A stretch of DNA of 64,000 nucleotides. Origin: CAZSDW01 sp964605705 (lineage in GTDB: Bacteria; Fidelibacterota; UBA2242). Under the pieces are notes generated by a model. That model searched no databases and was not told where the DNA came from. It saw only the letters and a list, made by a program, of their open reading frames with translations. The translations under genes and the position numbers were made by a program. The DNA is taken from NCBI GenBank assembly GCA_964605705.1, contig CAZSDW010000010.1, forward strand, positions 39,005 to 103,004. The letters are read 5' to 3'. The first letter of the stretch is position 1; each line of letters opens with the position of its first letter. Of this stretch, positions 17,238 to 26,619 are shown one piece after another.

Positions 17238-19352
17238 CTATAAAACATCAACAAAATTCATGTATTCGGAATAATTACTGACCAGATGATTCCGTACTGC
17301 AATATAATCAGGTTTTCGCAAATGTGGATCATTTTTTATTAATGTAAATGCTTCCCGGCGCGCCATTTTCAATAATTCTCGATCTGTCAATAAATCTGCT
17401 ATTTTCATCTTCGGAAAACCATGCTGGCGTGTTCCGTAAAATTCACCGGGACCGCGTAATTTAAGGTCTTGCTCCGATATTTCAAAACCGTTCGTCGTTC
17501 CGTTAATTATCTTCAGACGCTTGTGGGAAGCCTCGGTACGTTTGCGTTCAACCAGCACACAGACACCGTCTTTGCTGCCGCGCCCGATGCGACCCCGCAA
17601 CTGATGAATCTGGGTCAGTCCAAAACGTTCGGCATTTTCAATAATCATGATGGTTGAATTGTGATTATCCACGCCAACTTCAATAACCGTTGTACTCACC
17701 AGAATGTCCACGGTTCCATCATTGAATTGTTGCATGACGGCATCTTTTTCAGTTGTTTTCATGCCGCCGTGTAACAATGCCAGGCGAAACTCCGGAAAGA
17801 CTTTTTCGTTCAAATATTCAAATCCCTGGACAGCCGCCTGTAAGTCCATTTTTGCGGATTCATCGATCAGGGGATAGACAACATACGCCTGATCGCCTTT
17901 CCCGACCTGCTTGCGGATATAATCATAGACTTTATCCAGCTGATCGACATTCACCGTCCGGGTGATGATTTTACCCTTACGAGCCGGCAGCTCATCCAGC
18001 ACTGAAACATCCATATCGCCATAGAGAGTCATGCTCATGGTCCGCGGAATAGGAGTTGCTGTCATTACCAGCGTATCGGGATTCAAGCCCTTTTCAATCA
18101 GCTGGCTCCTTTGGACTACTCCAAAGCGATGCTGCTCATCGATAATCACCAGCGCCAGTTTGCGAAACGCCACATTCTCCTGGATCAAGGCATGGGTTCC
18201 AACGATCAATTCCGCCGTACCGTTTTCAATTTCCGTCAGAATTTCAGTTCTCTCCGACTTCTTCTGACCGCCGATCAGCAAACGCACGGTGATACCCGCG
18301 GGCTTTCCCAGTTTCTGCAGATTTCGAAAATGCTGCTCTGCCAGAATTTCGGTCGGCGCCATAACTGCCGCCTGGTAACCATTCCCGATCGCAATGCTGG
18401 CAGACATCAACGCCACCACGGTCTTTCCCGATCCCACATCTCCCTGCAGCAGACGGTTCATCACCAGATCGGATTTCATATCAGCCCAGATTTCACGGGT
18501 CACCTTTTTCTGGGCAGCCGTTAGTTCAAACGGCAGTTTCTCATAAATTTGCTTTAAATGAGTGCCCGCTCCATCGTAACGCAGGCTTTTTTTCATCTCT
18601 TTGATACCACGTCGTTTGACTGCCAGCAACAGCTGCATGTAAAACAGCTCTTCAAATTTGAAGCGCCGGACGGCATTTCCCAGCTGCTCCGGAGAATCGG
18701 GAAAATGGATCTGGCGCAGCGCATTATTGATTTCAACAAATTTTAGAGATGACATAATTTCGGGAGTAAGGATTTCCGGCAGTTTCCAGCTCACCTGCTC
18801 GAATACTTTATGAAACAAACGCCGGAATCCCCGGCTGTCCAGCCCGACATTTTTTAATTCAGCAGTCGAAGGATAAAGCGGAATAATCCGGGCAGTATTC
18901 AGGGTACCGTATTCACTGCTCTCCAGAATGTCATAATCGGGATGGGCAAACTGCATCCCACCATAATACTCCACTTTGCCGCTCAGGGCGACATGCTCAC
19001 CGGCTTTGAAAATTCGCTGCATGTACTTCGCACCGTTAAACCAGATACAGCGTATCTGCCCGCTTTTATCGCCGACAAGCAGTTGAAAATAAGAGCGTTT
19101 GCGGGCACGAACGGTATTTGCCGATAACACCTTTCCAACAATGGTAGCCTCCATCCCGGCGCGCAGGCTGGCAATCGGTGTTATTGTACTGCGGTCCAGG
19201 TAGCGGCGGGGAAAGTGATAGAGCAGATCCAGAAAGGTCCGAATCCCGGATTTCTCAAGCGCTTCAGCCCGTTTCGGACCGACCCCTTTAACATAAGTTA
19301 TCGGTATATCACTTTGGAGTTTATATGCTCTTGCTGCTGGTTCCTGGCTCAA
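17238..19352 (-). CDS. recG: ATP-dependent DNA helicase RecG
   Basis: A 704-residue superfamily 2 helicase that remodels stalled forks and branched recombination intermediates. An N-terminal HhH-like segment (ITYVKGVGPKRAEALEKSGI) precedes the OB-fold wedge domain. Helicase motifs are all visible: GDVGSGKTVVALM (motif I), LVIIDEQHRFGVVQR (II), VMTATPIPRTMSMTLYG (III), STTVIEVGVD (V) and QLRGRIGRG (VI), followed by the RecG C-terminal GEFYGTRQHG. The likely start is TTG at 19352, since no nearby ATG fits. Its position in an operon with valS is chance as far as pathway is concerned. Confidence 0.97.
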   Translation of the reverse strand: MSQEPAARAYKLQSDIPITYVKGVGPKRAEALEKSGIRTFLDLLYHFPRRYLDRSTITPIASLRAGMEATIVGKVLSANTVRARKRSYFQLLVGDKSGQIRCIWFNGAKYMQRIFKAGEHVALSGKVEYYGGMQFAHPDYDILESSEYGTLNTARIIPLYPSTAELKNVGLDSRGFRRLFHKVFEQVSWKLPEILTPEIMSSLKFVEINNALRQIHFPDSPEQLGNAVRRFKFEELFYMQLLLAVKRRGIKEMKKSLRYDGAGTHLKQIYEKLPFELTAAQKKVTREIWADMKSDLVMNRLLQGDVGSGKTVVALMSASIAIGNGYQAAVMAPTEILAEQHFRNLQKLGKPAGITVRLLIGGQKKSERTEILTEIENGTAELIVGTHALIQENVAFRKLALVIIDEQHRFGVVQRSQLIEKGLNPDTLVMTATPIPRTMSMTLYGDMDVSVLDELPARKGKIITRTVNVDQLDKVYDYIRKQVGKGDQAYVVYPLIDESAKMDLQAAVQGFEYLNEKVFPEFRLALLHGGMKTTEKDAVMQQFNDGTVDILVSTTVIEVGVDNHNSTIMIIENAERFGLTQIHQLRGRIGRGSKDGVCVLVERKRTEASHKRLKIINGTTNGFEISEQDLKLRGPGEFYGTRQHGFPKMKIADLLTDRELLKMARREAFTLIKNDPHLRKPDYIAVRNHLVSNYSEYMNFVDVL

Positions 19353-19361
19353 TGCAAAAAA

Positions 19362-20741
19362 TTACCACTTGCGATAAAACGTGTAGGTTATGGTTTCAGT
19401 TGTATCGGCTTTTACAGTAATCAGGAAGAACACCTGCCGGCTGCTTTTTGTTTTATAATCATGGCTGGATTTCTTGATTTCCCAATAGCCATAAATGGAA
19501 TCGATCACCTCAACATCCACCGGGTTGTCATTACGATTGGTCAATCGAATCTCGACCGTTACCGTTTCGGAATTTTTAGAGCTGCGATCGCGTTCGATAA
19601 CCGTATGCTTACCTTTGACATCAAAGGCATTGCCAATGGTCAGACGCAGGGTATCTTTTTTACTCGTATGTTCGATCCGATCTTCCCCGATGAATTGGAG
19701 CGTCTCATCAATATCTTTTTTAAACAACCTGACAATACCTTTGGGCAGTGCCATTCCCATGTTGTTTTCTCTGGTATTTTCAATTCTAAAAATAACACTC
19801 AATGGATCTTCCCGCTCGGCGTTTGCTTCGTTTTCAAACAGATAGATTTTTTGCCCTTTGCCCCGAATTTCGTCAAACAGGCTGATCTGCTTATTTTCAT
19901 TATTCTTGATAGTTACCGGATACCCGAGTTCATAGATATAATAATCCGACAGAGCCCGGCTTTCAACCGGTTGCTTCTCCATAACCGTCACAGCTTCCGC
20001 CATCATGGATCTGTCAGAAAACCTTCGCCTGTCTCTGGCGATGTTCACTTCACCGGCAACCAGTTTCAATTTCGCATCCCGGTAGCTCGCCCCGGATTTG
20101 TTGTCCAGTGAAATCCAGGAGTTCAGGTCGAATCCCCGCTCCTTTTGATCCAGCACCAGGACATATTCCGCATTCCAGGACATCCCGCCAGTCAGATAAC
20201 TCAATTCGGCAACAGCTTTGCCCTTGAAGTCCGAATTGATCTGCCACTCCAGGGTCGGTTGGGTAATCAACCCGCCAGGCAGTGACGGAAACTCATAATC
20301 CAGGATGTTTTCTGTGCTCACAATTCTAATCCGGTCATCCGGCAACTGCACAACCAGGTTATTTTGATCGAAACTTAACAGTGTACCGGCAATCGATTCC
20401 GCATTATCCAGGCGAAAAGAAAGTTGTTCCCCGGTGTATTTTTCGAAAATCTTATCAGTGCTGACCAAATCATATAAAAAATTCTGCTCAATAATTTCGA
20501 TTTTATCAGCCAGTTTTGGAAAATTCAATCTGACAGTTGCGGGATGGACCTGGGCGGAAATTCCCTCGACTTTCAGTGTATTCAGCCCCTTTTCGAGGGA
20601 CAGATTTTTTTCCTGGTAAACCAATCCTAAATTGTCGTTATAGATTGTCACCTGCGTATTTTTCAAATCATTTGCCGATAGTCCACTCAAGAATAACGCA
20701 AACAGGATCAAAAGGATAATCGATTTGTAATCCTTCCGCAT
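19362..20741 (-). CDS. DUF4139 domain exported protein
   Basis: A 459-residue protein with a signal peptide (KSIILLILFALFLSGLSA). Residues ~25-130 resemble the N-terminal beta domain often seen with DUF4139 (QVTIYNDNLGLVYQEKNLSL), and the remainder matches DUF4139 (WNAEYVLVLDQKERGFDL, then the paired-strand region with AVTVMEKQPVESRALSDYY and the final VFFLITVKADTTETITY). Proteins of this family are periplasmic or surface beta-sandwich proteins of unknown function. It lies between valS (32 bp upstream) and recG (9 bp downstream). Confidence 0.8.
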   Translation of the reverse strand: MRKDYKSIILLILFALFLSGLSANDLKNTQVTIYNDNLGLVYQEKNLSLEKGLNTLKVEGISAQVHPATVRLNFPKLADKIEIIEQNFLYDLVSTDKIFEKYTGEQLSFRLDNAESIAGTLLSFDQNNLVVQLPDDRIRIVSTENILDYEFPSLPGGLITQPTLEWQINSDFKGKAVAELSYLTGGMSWNAEYVLVLDQKERGFDLNSWISLDNKSGASYRDAKLKLVAGEVNIARDRRRFSDRSMMAEAVTVMEKQPVESRALSDYYIYELGYPVTIKNNENKQISLFDEIRGKGQKIYLFENEANAEREDPLSVIFRIENTRENNMGMALPKGIVRLFKKDIDETLQFIGEDRIEHTSKKDTLRLTIGNAFDVKGKHTVIERDRSSKNSETVTVEIRLTNRNDNPVDVEVIDSIYGYWEIKKSSHDYKTKSSRQVFFLITVKADTTETITYTFYRKW

Positions 20742-20773
20742 GACGACTCCTGTAAAAATTGGGTTTATATTTT

Positions 20774-23434
20774 CTATTCGAGAGCTTTCAGATTCGTTTC
20801 CAGTTTAAAAAGCTGTCCCTGCAGCAGTTTTTCTTTGTCCTGCTCCTTGGAAACAACCTCCTGCGGTGCCCGCGCCAGAAAATTCGGATTGGAAAGCTTC
20901 CCCGTGACTGACTTTAACAACCCCTGTAAGCGATGAATCTCTTTTCCCAGACGCTGCTTTTCGGCGTCCACATCGATCAATCCTTCCAGTGGAATAAAAA
21001 ACTCGGTGCCATGTACCACCACGGTTGATGCCGGATGTGGTTTTTCACCATCACCGGAAATTTGTATATCCGAGATTTTTACCAGTTTCGTGACATATTC
21101 CGACAGTGCTTCATTTTTAATCAGCTGCAGGGGCAGTTGATCTGCACCGCCGCGAACAACCAGCTTCAGCCGGCAGGCAGGCGGGATGTTCATTTCGCTG
21201 CGGGCTGTCCGCAGGGCGATAATCATTTCCTGTACAACTTTGAATGTCTGTTCGGTATTTCCATCGCCGATATGGTATTTCAGTTTTGGCCAATTAGACA
21301 CGACAATATCCGATTCTGACGGGGATTTCAGGTGCTGGTAAATCTCTTCCGTGATGAACGGGGCATAGGGGTGCAGAATTTTCAGGATATTTTTCAACAC
21401 AAAAATTGCCACTGACAGGGCGGTCATTTTCACTTCTGCCGATTTTTTATAGAACCGGTCCTTAATCAGTTCAATATACCAGTCACAATAATCACTCCAG
21501 ACAAAATCATAAATCGTCCGGGCGACTTCATCGAAACGAAACCGTTTCAGATTTTTATCAACATTGGATACCGTCTTTTTCAGTTTTCCCAGAATCCATT
21601 GATCAGCCAGTGTCAGCTCTGTCTCTCCCGGATCAAAGTCCTGCTCCAGCACGGCGTCATCATCAATATTCATCAGAATAAAACGGGAAGCATTCCAGAC
21701 CTTATTCATAAAATTGCGACCGACTTCCAGCCGCTCCTCGGAGAATAAAATGTCCTGTCCCTGGGGTGCAATTAACATGATCCCGAATCGTAAGGCGTCC
21801 GCACCGTATTTTTCCACAAGATCCAACGGATCCGGCGAATTGCCGAGCGACTTGCTCATTTTACGCCCCTTGATATCGCGGATCAAACCGGTGTAGTAAA
21901 CATCCGAAAAGGGAATATCACCCGTAAATTCCAGGCTCGCCATGATCATCCGGGCAACCCAGAAGAAAATAATATCCGGTGCAGTGATCAGGGTACTGGT
22001 CGGAAAAAAGGCTTTTAAATCGCTTGTCTTTGCGGGCCAGCCCATTGTTGAAAAGGGCCAGAGCCAGGAACTGAACCAGGTGTCCAGCACATCGGAATCC
22101 TGGTAAACCGTGCCACCACATTTCGGGCATTTTGGTGGATCTGCCGGAAGCGCATCGGTCCAGTCACAACTGTTACAGTAAAATACCGGTATCCGGTGTC
22201 CCCACCACAACTGCCGGGAAATACACCAGTCACGGATATTGGTCATCCAGTGATCGTAGGTTTTTACCCAGCGCGGGGGATGAAATTTGATCTTGCCTTC
22301 ATCGACGACTTTGATCGCCGGAGTAGCCAGCGGTTCCATTTTGACAAACCACTGATCCGAAAGATAGGGTTCAATCATCACCCCTGCCCGTTCACTGTAG
22401 CCAACGCTATGCGTATAGTCTTCAACTTTTTCCAGTAATCCCAGTCGTTCCATTTCTGCCACAACCAGTTTGCGGGCATCGAACCGGTCTTTGCCTTCGA
22501 CCAATGGTCCCGCGGCAGTATTCATCGTCGCATCGGGATTCATAATATTGATTTTCTCAAGCCCGTGTCGTTCGCCAATTTCAAAATCGTTGGGATCGTG
22601 AGCCGGCGTCACCTTGACCGCGCCGGTACCGAATTCCACGTCAACAAAGTCATCCGCTATAATCGGAATCTTCCGGTTCATAATTGGCAGAAGAACTGTT
22701 TTACCGACCAATTTCTCAAAGCGTTTATCCTTGGGATTGACCGCAACAGCGGTATCGCCGAGCATGGTTTCCGGACGGGTTGTCGCGACGGTCAGATGCC
22801 CACTGCCATCTTCCAGTGGGTACTTGAAATACCACAGATGTCCCCGGGTTTCTTTGTGGATGACCTCTTCGTCGGAGAGGGCGGTCCGGGACACCGGACA
22901 CCAATTGATAATCTTGCGTCCCCGGTAGATCAATCCTTTGCGATAGAGATGCACAAACACCTGACGTACCGCATTGGACAGACCTTCATCCAGAGTAAAA
23001 CGTTCGCGTTCCCAGTCACAGGAACAGCCGATTTTGCGCAGCTGGATCAGGATAATCGATTTGTGTTTATTTGCCCATTCCCAGACAATTTTCAAAAAAT
23101 CCTCCCGCTCAAAATCATAGCGGGTTTTACCCTCTTTGCGGAGCTTCTTTTCCACGACATTCTGGGTAGCAATACCGGCATGATCGGCGCCCGGCAGCCA
23201 GAGAACTTCATAGCCGCTCATCCGGGCGTGACGAATTAATATATCCTGGAGGGTATTATTTAAGACGTGTCCAAGGTGAAGTATCCCGGTTACATTCGGA
23301 GGCGGAATGACAATGACATAGGGCTTTTTAGCGGAGTGATTATCTGCATGAAAATAATGTTGATTGACCCAGTATTCGTACCAGCGGGATTCGACATGTT
23401 TCGGATCATAAACTTTCTCTAACTGAACTGCCAA
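20774..23434 (-). CDS. valS: Valyl-tRNA synthetase
   Basis: An 886-residue class I aminoacyl-tRNA synthetase that charges tRNA-Val. The HIGH signature is in PPPNVTGILHLGHVLNNTLQ and the KMSKS signature in GRKMSKSLGNSPDP. The editing domain (ATTRPETMLGDTAVAVNP) and the zinc-ribbon-like segment (CNSCDWTDALPADPPKCPKC) are present, and the C-terminal valyl coiled coil (DVDAEKQRLGKEIHRLQGLL) closes the protein. The start is a TTG at 23434, with AAAGGTG about 8 nt upstream. Full length. Confidence 0.97.
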   Translation of the reverse strand: MAVQLEKVYDPKHVESRWYEYWVNQHYFHADNHSAKKPYVIVIPPPNVTGILHLGHVLNNTLQDILIRHARMSGYEVLWLPGADHAGIATQNVVEKKLRKEGKTRYDFEREDFLKIVWEWANKHKSIILIQLRKIGCSCDWERERFTLDEGLSNAVRQVFVHLYRKGLIYRGRKIINWCPVSRTALSDEEVIHKETRGHLWYFKYPLEDGSGHLTVATTRPETMLGDTAVAVNPKDKRFEKLVGKTVLLPIMNRKIPIIADDFVDVEFGTGAVKVTPAHDPNDFEIGERHGLEKINIMNPDATMNTAAGPLVEGKDRFDARKLVVAEMERLGLLEKVEDYTHSVGYSERAGVMIEPYLSDQWFVKMEPLATPAIKVVDEGKIKFHPPRWVKTYDHWMTNIRDWCISRQLWWGHRIPVFYCNSCDWTDALPADPPKCPKCGGTVYQDSDVLDTWFSSWLWPFSTMGWPAKTSDLKAFFPTSTLITAPDIIFFWVARMIMASLEFTGDIPFSDVYYTGLIRDIKGRKMSKSLGNSPDPLDLVEKYGADALRFGIMLIAPQGQDILFSEERLEVGRNFMNKVWNASRFILMNIDDDAVLEQDFDPGETELTLADQWILGKLKKTVSNVDKNLKRFRFDEVARTIYDFVWSDYCDWYIELIKDRFYKKSAEVKMTALSVAIFVLKNILKILHPYAPFITEEIYQHLKSPSESDIVVSNWPKLKYHIGDGNTEQTFKVVQEMIIALRTARSEMNIPPACRLKLVVRGGADQLPLQLIKNEALSEYVTKLVKISDIQISGDGEKPHPASTVVVHGTEFFIPLEGLIDVDAEKQRLGKEIHRLQGLLKSVTGKLSNPNFLARAPQEVVSKEQDKEKLLQGQLFKLETNLKALE

Positions 23435-23445
23435 GCTGCACCTTT

Positions 23446-23976
23446 CTAAGATTCTAAAATAAGACTGAACGCGGTTGTGAGTTTCAGGACATTCAGGTTT
23501 GCCTGCTTCAAGCGTCGGCTGAGAACCCGGGCAATATTCTGCATAACGTGATGACCGATGACAGGATATTTATCACAAATACTGAAAAAATCGTTCTTGT
23601 CAACTCGGGCGATTTTGCAGATTGAGACAGCCTTCACCGTAGCACTGCGTTTATCGTCATCGCTGAAAAGGCTCATTTCACCAAAAAAGGGACGAATATC
23701 ACTGGACAATAAAATCAGACTTTTTTCACGGGTGTCTGAGGGCGAAGCATTGGTTTTCAAGGTCAATGCCTGTGAAATCTCCACCCTGCCATCCAACAGA
23801 ATCAGAATGGAATTCCCCTTGTCGCCTTCCTGCAGAATGGTATCCCCTTTATTGAATTCAACGGGAACGATTACCTTACAAAATTTATCGATCTGATCCT
23901 CACTTAACCCGGAAAAGATTTCATAATCTTTCAGGATTTGGGGATTATATTCACAAATTTCATTTTTCTTCTTCAT
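23446..23976 (-). CDS. Cyclic nucleotide-binding domain protein
   Basis: A 176-residue protein made of a single cNMP-binding domain: LSEDQIDKFCKVIVPVEF, the turn KGDTILQEGDKGNSILILLD, and a phosphate-binding cassette PFFGEMSLFSDDDKRSATV that keeps the Gly-Glu pair and the Arg that contact the ligand. There is no DNA-binding domain. The C-terminal ~35 residues form a helix (HHVMQNIARVLSRRLKQANL). The start overlaps the stop of the K+ channel gene by one base, so the two products are probably made together. A ligand-sensing partner for the channel is the natural inference. Confidence 0.85.
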   Translation of the reverse strand: MKKKNEICEYNPQILKDYEIFSGLSEDQIDKFCKVIVPVEFNKGDTILQEGDKGNSILILLDGRVEISQALTLKTNASPSDTREKSLILLSSDIRPFFGEMSLFSDDDKRSATVKAVSICKIARVDKNDFFSICDKYPVIGHHVMQNIARVLSRRLKQANLNVLKLTTAFSLILES

Positions 23977-25118
23977 TATATCAGCACCACCGCTTTATCG
24001 TTATCCTGAATCAGGTATTCATCGTCAGGATTTAAATTGATAATGGTTTTACTCTCCTCGCCAAGAGAGCGCCCCGCCTCTTTTAATTTCCTTTCAATAA
24101 AGGCATCCAGGTGGCTGGAATCGGAGGAGAGAAAGTCGGTCACACCGATGGACTCCACCTCCGCAACAACGCCCAGAACAATCATCTTATGCTGGGTTTT
24201 AAAGTGCTCGGACAGTTCCCTGAAGCTCTTGCCCTGCAATTTGGATGGAATAGCAACCGTGGCGATTCGGTGGGCACTTTTGGCACTGAACAGATTCAGC
24301 GCCACATCCGATATTCCCGGTTCGATGACATCGCCCGCCAGGAGAAAATCGATAAACTGGTCGCTGACAAAAACCTCATCGGCTTTTGCCCGCTTGACAT
24401 GAACCTCGTTTTCGGAATTCATGATAAAGGCAACAACCTTTTTCTTGGGATAGGTGGATTTTATATTCAGGGTTGCCAGCAGCGTTTTTTCATCCGCCAC
24501 CAGAGGATCGTGCTCAATCAGATTCGGTAAAAGGATAATGGTCTTTGCCTCCTGAATATTTGCCCGTTCCAGGGGAGCATTCCGTGTATAATCACCGCGG
24601 ATAAATTTGACGCCGTTTTTACGAAACCGATCCAGAACACTGTTGATTTCATCTTCCGGCAGTTCATTGACCAGAACAACTTTTGGCACTTTAGGTTTAG
24701 AAAGTGCAAAAAGGGTGTCAATAATAGGTTCGGCTTTATTGTTCCAGCCACAAATAATAATATGATCTAAAACTTTTATGGATTCCAATCCCTGGTCCTC
24801 CCTGATTTTACGAGCTACAAATATTGATGAAATTGTCGCTGTGATTAAGGATACGATCGCCACACCGGAGATCATCACAAATATACCAACCAGGCGCCCG
24901 CCGATTGTAATCGGTGAAATATCACCATAACCGACCGTAAATACCGTTACCAGCGCCCACCAGACCGAATCCCACAAGCCCCGGTATTCCTCGGGATTCT
25001 GCTGTTCTTCAAAAAATAAAACCAGCACTGAGGCAACGATTGTCAGTACTGCCAGCGCCAGGAAAATTCTGAAAATTGACTTGCTGAAAATCGACTTTAA
25101 AGTTTCAATGAATCCCAA
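23976..25118 (-). CDS. Two-helix potassium channel with RCK (TrkA-N/TrkA-C) domains
   Basis: A 380-residue MthK-like channel. The first helix (IFLALAVLTIVASVLVLFF), pore helix plus selectivity filter (WWALVTVFTVGYGDISP) and second helix (GIFVMISGVAIVSLITATI) are followed by an RCK domain with IIICGWNNKAEPIIDTLF. The canonical GxGxxG is changed, as in MthK. A TrkA-C-like domain (LQGKSFRELSEHFKTQHKMI) ends the protein. The start is TTG at 25118, with GGAGG about 12 nt upstream. First gene of the minus-strand run ending at 13030. Acts in the cytoplasmic membrane as a gated K+ path. Confidence 0.9.
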   Translation of the reverse strand: MGFIETLKSIFSKSIFRIFLALAVLTIVASVLVLFFEEQQNPEEYRGLWDSVWWALVTVFTVGYGDISPITIGGRLVGIFVMISGVAIVSLITATISSIFVARKIREDQGLESIKVLDHIIICGWNNKAEPIIDTLFALSKPKVPKVVLVNELPEDEINSVLDRFRKNGVKFIRGDYTRNAPLERANIQEAKTIILLPNLIEHDPLVADEKTLLATLNIKSTYPKKKVVAFIMNSENEVHVKRAKADEVFVSDQFIDFLLAGDVIEPGISDVALNLFSAKSAHRIATVAIPSKLQGKSFRELSEHFKTQHKMIVLGVVAEVESIGVTDFLSSDSSHLDAFIERKLKEAGRSLGEESKTIINLNPDDEYLIQDNDKAVVLI

Positions 25119-25372
25119 ATTTAGCTATTACCCTCCAGCCATCATTTTTACCAGGAAAGATTTTACTTAAAATGCGGTTGAAAGTCAACTACGGTGTGAG
25201 GTATTTAAAAGGGGAGCCGTATCGAGATCATAACAATCTCTTGGCAGGAGACACTGAAAAAAACTTTATAACATCATATTTCAGTTATACGGAATTATTA
25301 AAAGCGGTCTATCTGGCAAGTTAAAGCCCTTGAAAGCTGACCGGGGCAGACAGATTCTCCCGCAACAGATTT

Positions 25373-26236
25373 TTAACAGTACCGGTAATTTTTCTCGATG
25401 GCGTCTTTTGCAATTTTCAGAATCTCTTCATCAGTCAACTGACAGAGTTCTTCGGCTTTCAAGACCGGGTGAATAACGATTTCCAGATGCGTCCGGGGAT
25501 CGATGACAAATCTGTTTTTCGGTTTCAAGGTGTAAAATCCATTTAAGGTAATCGGCAGAACATCCAATCTGGCTGCCCGCAAAATGCGGATAAATCCCTT
25601 TCGAAAAGGACCCAGCTGACCGTTTAATGTCCGGCTGCCTTCGGGAAAAATACAGATGGTCATATTCTCTTCGGCTTTTCTGATTGCCTGTTCAATCGAT
25701 TCCCGGGAGCGCTTGGGTTGCCCCGGTTCGATCGCAATATAGTGATTCATTTTCAGAAGTCGTCCAAAACCGATAATCCTGGTCAGATATTCCCTGCCAA
25801 TCCACGATATCTGTGGAACAACATTCATAATTGCCGGAATATCATAAATGCTGGTGTGATTGGCAATAATCAGATGTTTTCTCTTGCGATTGATCTGTTC
25901 CAGTCCCCGGATTTTGATCCGCTTACCCGTGAACAGAAATATCCCTTTTGCCCAGATAATATGTCCCAGGCGTACGACTGAATTAAATCGTAAATAACTG
26001 AATAAAATCCCGATAATGACAACAATTCCCGTAAAGCTGTATTGCATGCCATATACCAGCAACGTGTAAAGTACTAAGAGAGAATGCATCAGATTCGTTT
26101 TATTTAACTTTGGAAACATGGAATAGATACTAAGAATAACTGGTAAAAATTTCAACAGATATTTTTGTCTGATACTGCTTATGTCTAAATCTCCACAAAA
26201 TAACAGACAATAAAATATAATGAGTTGAAAGTTCAT
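25373..26236 (-). CDS. plsC: 1-acyl-sn-glycerol-3-phosphate acyltransferase
   Basis: A membrane-bound acyltransferase of phospholipid synthesis that acylates lysophosphatidate. The catalytic HX4D motif is in IIANHTSIYDIPAIM, and the glycerophosphate-binding FPEGSRT follows about 75 residues later. The frame is open to 26236 (287 residues), but PlsC proteins are usually ~240 residues. An internal ATG at 26089 (MHSLLVLYTLLVYGM) gives a normal length and a typical N-terminal membrane helix, so the first ~49 residues are doubtful. No start has a clear ribosome binding site. The 254-bp gap to the K+ channel gene shows nothing notable. Confidence 0.88.
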   Translation of the reverse strand: MNFQLIIFYCLLFCGDLDISSIRQKYLLKFLPVILSIYSMFPKLNKTNLMHSLLVLYTLLVYGMQYSFTGIVVIIGILFSYLRFNSVVRLGHIIWAKGIFLFTGKRIKIRGLEQINRKRKHLIIANHTSIYDIPAIMNVVPQISWIGREYLTRIIGFGRLLKMNHYIAIEPGQPKRSRESIEQAIRKAEENMTICIFPEGSRTLNGQLGPFRKGFIRILRAARLDVLPITLNGFYTLKPKNRFVIDPRTHLEIVIHPVLKAEELCQLTDEEILKIAKDAIEKNYRYC

Positions 26237-26529
26237 CCACCGGAATTCACGAAAAAATTAATCCACCATCATCAACCTATGAAATCAATGCCACTGGTAT
26301 TGTGAACACACCGGGCGCCGGTTCCGCATTTTCCGAATTTATTGCATCCTCTCCGGGAGTCGGTTTAACAATATCCTTCCATCATAATATTTTTGTCTGA
26401 GGATTAAAGTTCGGGAAAAGCTGCCTTTGTCTGGATAATGTAGCTATACCTAATTATAAAAAATTTTTGCAGCCTAAAACGTATCGACGGAACTGTTCTG
26501 CCAACCACAGATACTACGGTGGACTTTTA

Positions 26530-26610
26530 ATTGGAGTATTGGAGTGATGGAGCGATGGCGGGCTGTTTTTAACAACAGTTATCCAATATTCCAACACTCC
26601 ATTACTCCAT
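26530..26610. repeat. Long hairpin built from 8-bp TGGAGTR repeats
   Basis: The left arm (26530-26558) is a run of degenerate 8-mers of the type ATTGGAGT, GATGGAGC. The right arm (26581-26610) is its imperfect reverse complement, and an inner CTGTT/AACAG pair lies around the tip. The fold starts 10 bp after the stop of the minus-strand gene ending at 26620, so it may end that transcript. It also looks like a dispersed REP or MITE-type repeat. The rest of the 26237-26529 gap shows no gene. Confidence 0.55.
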
Positions 26611-26619
26611 TCTCACATT

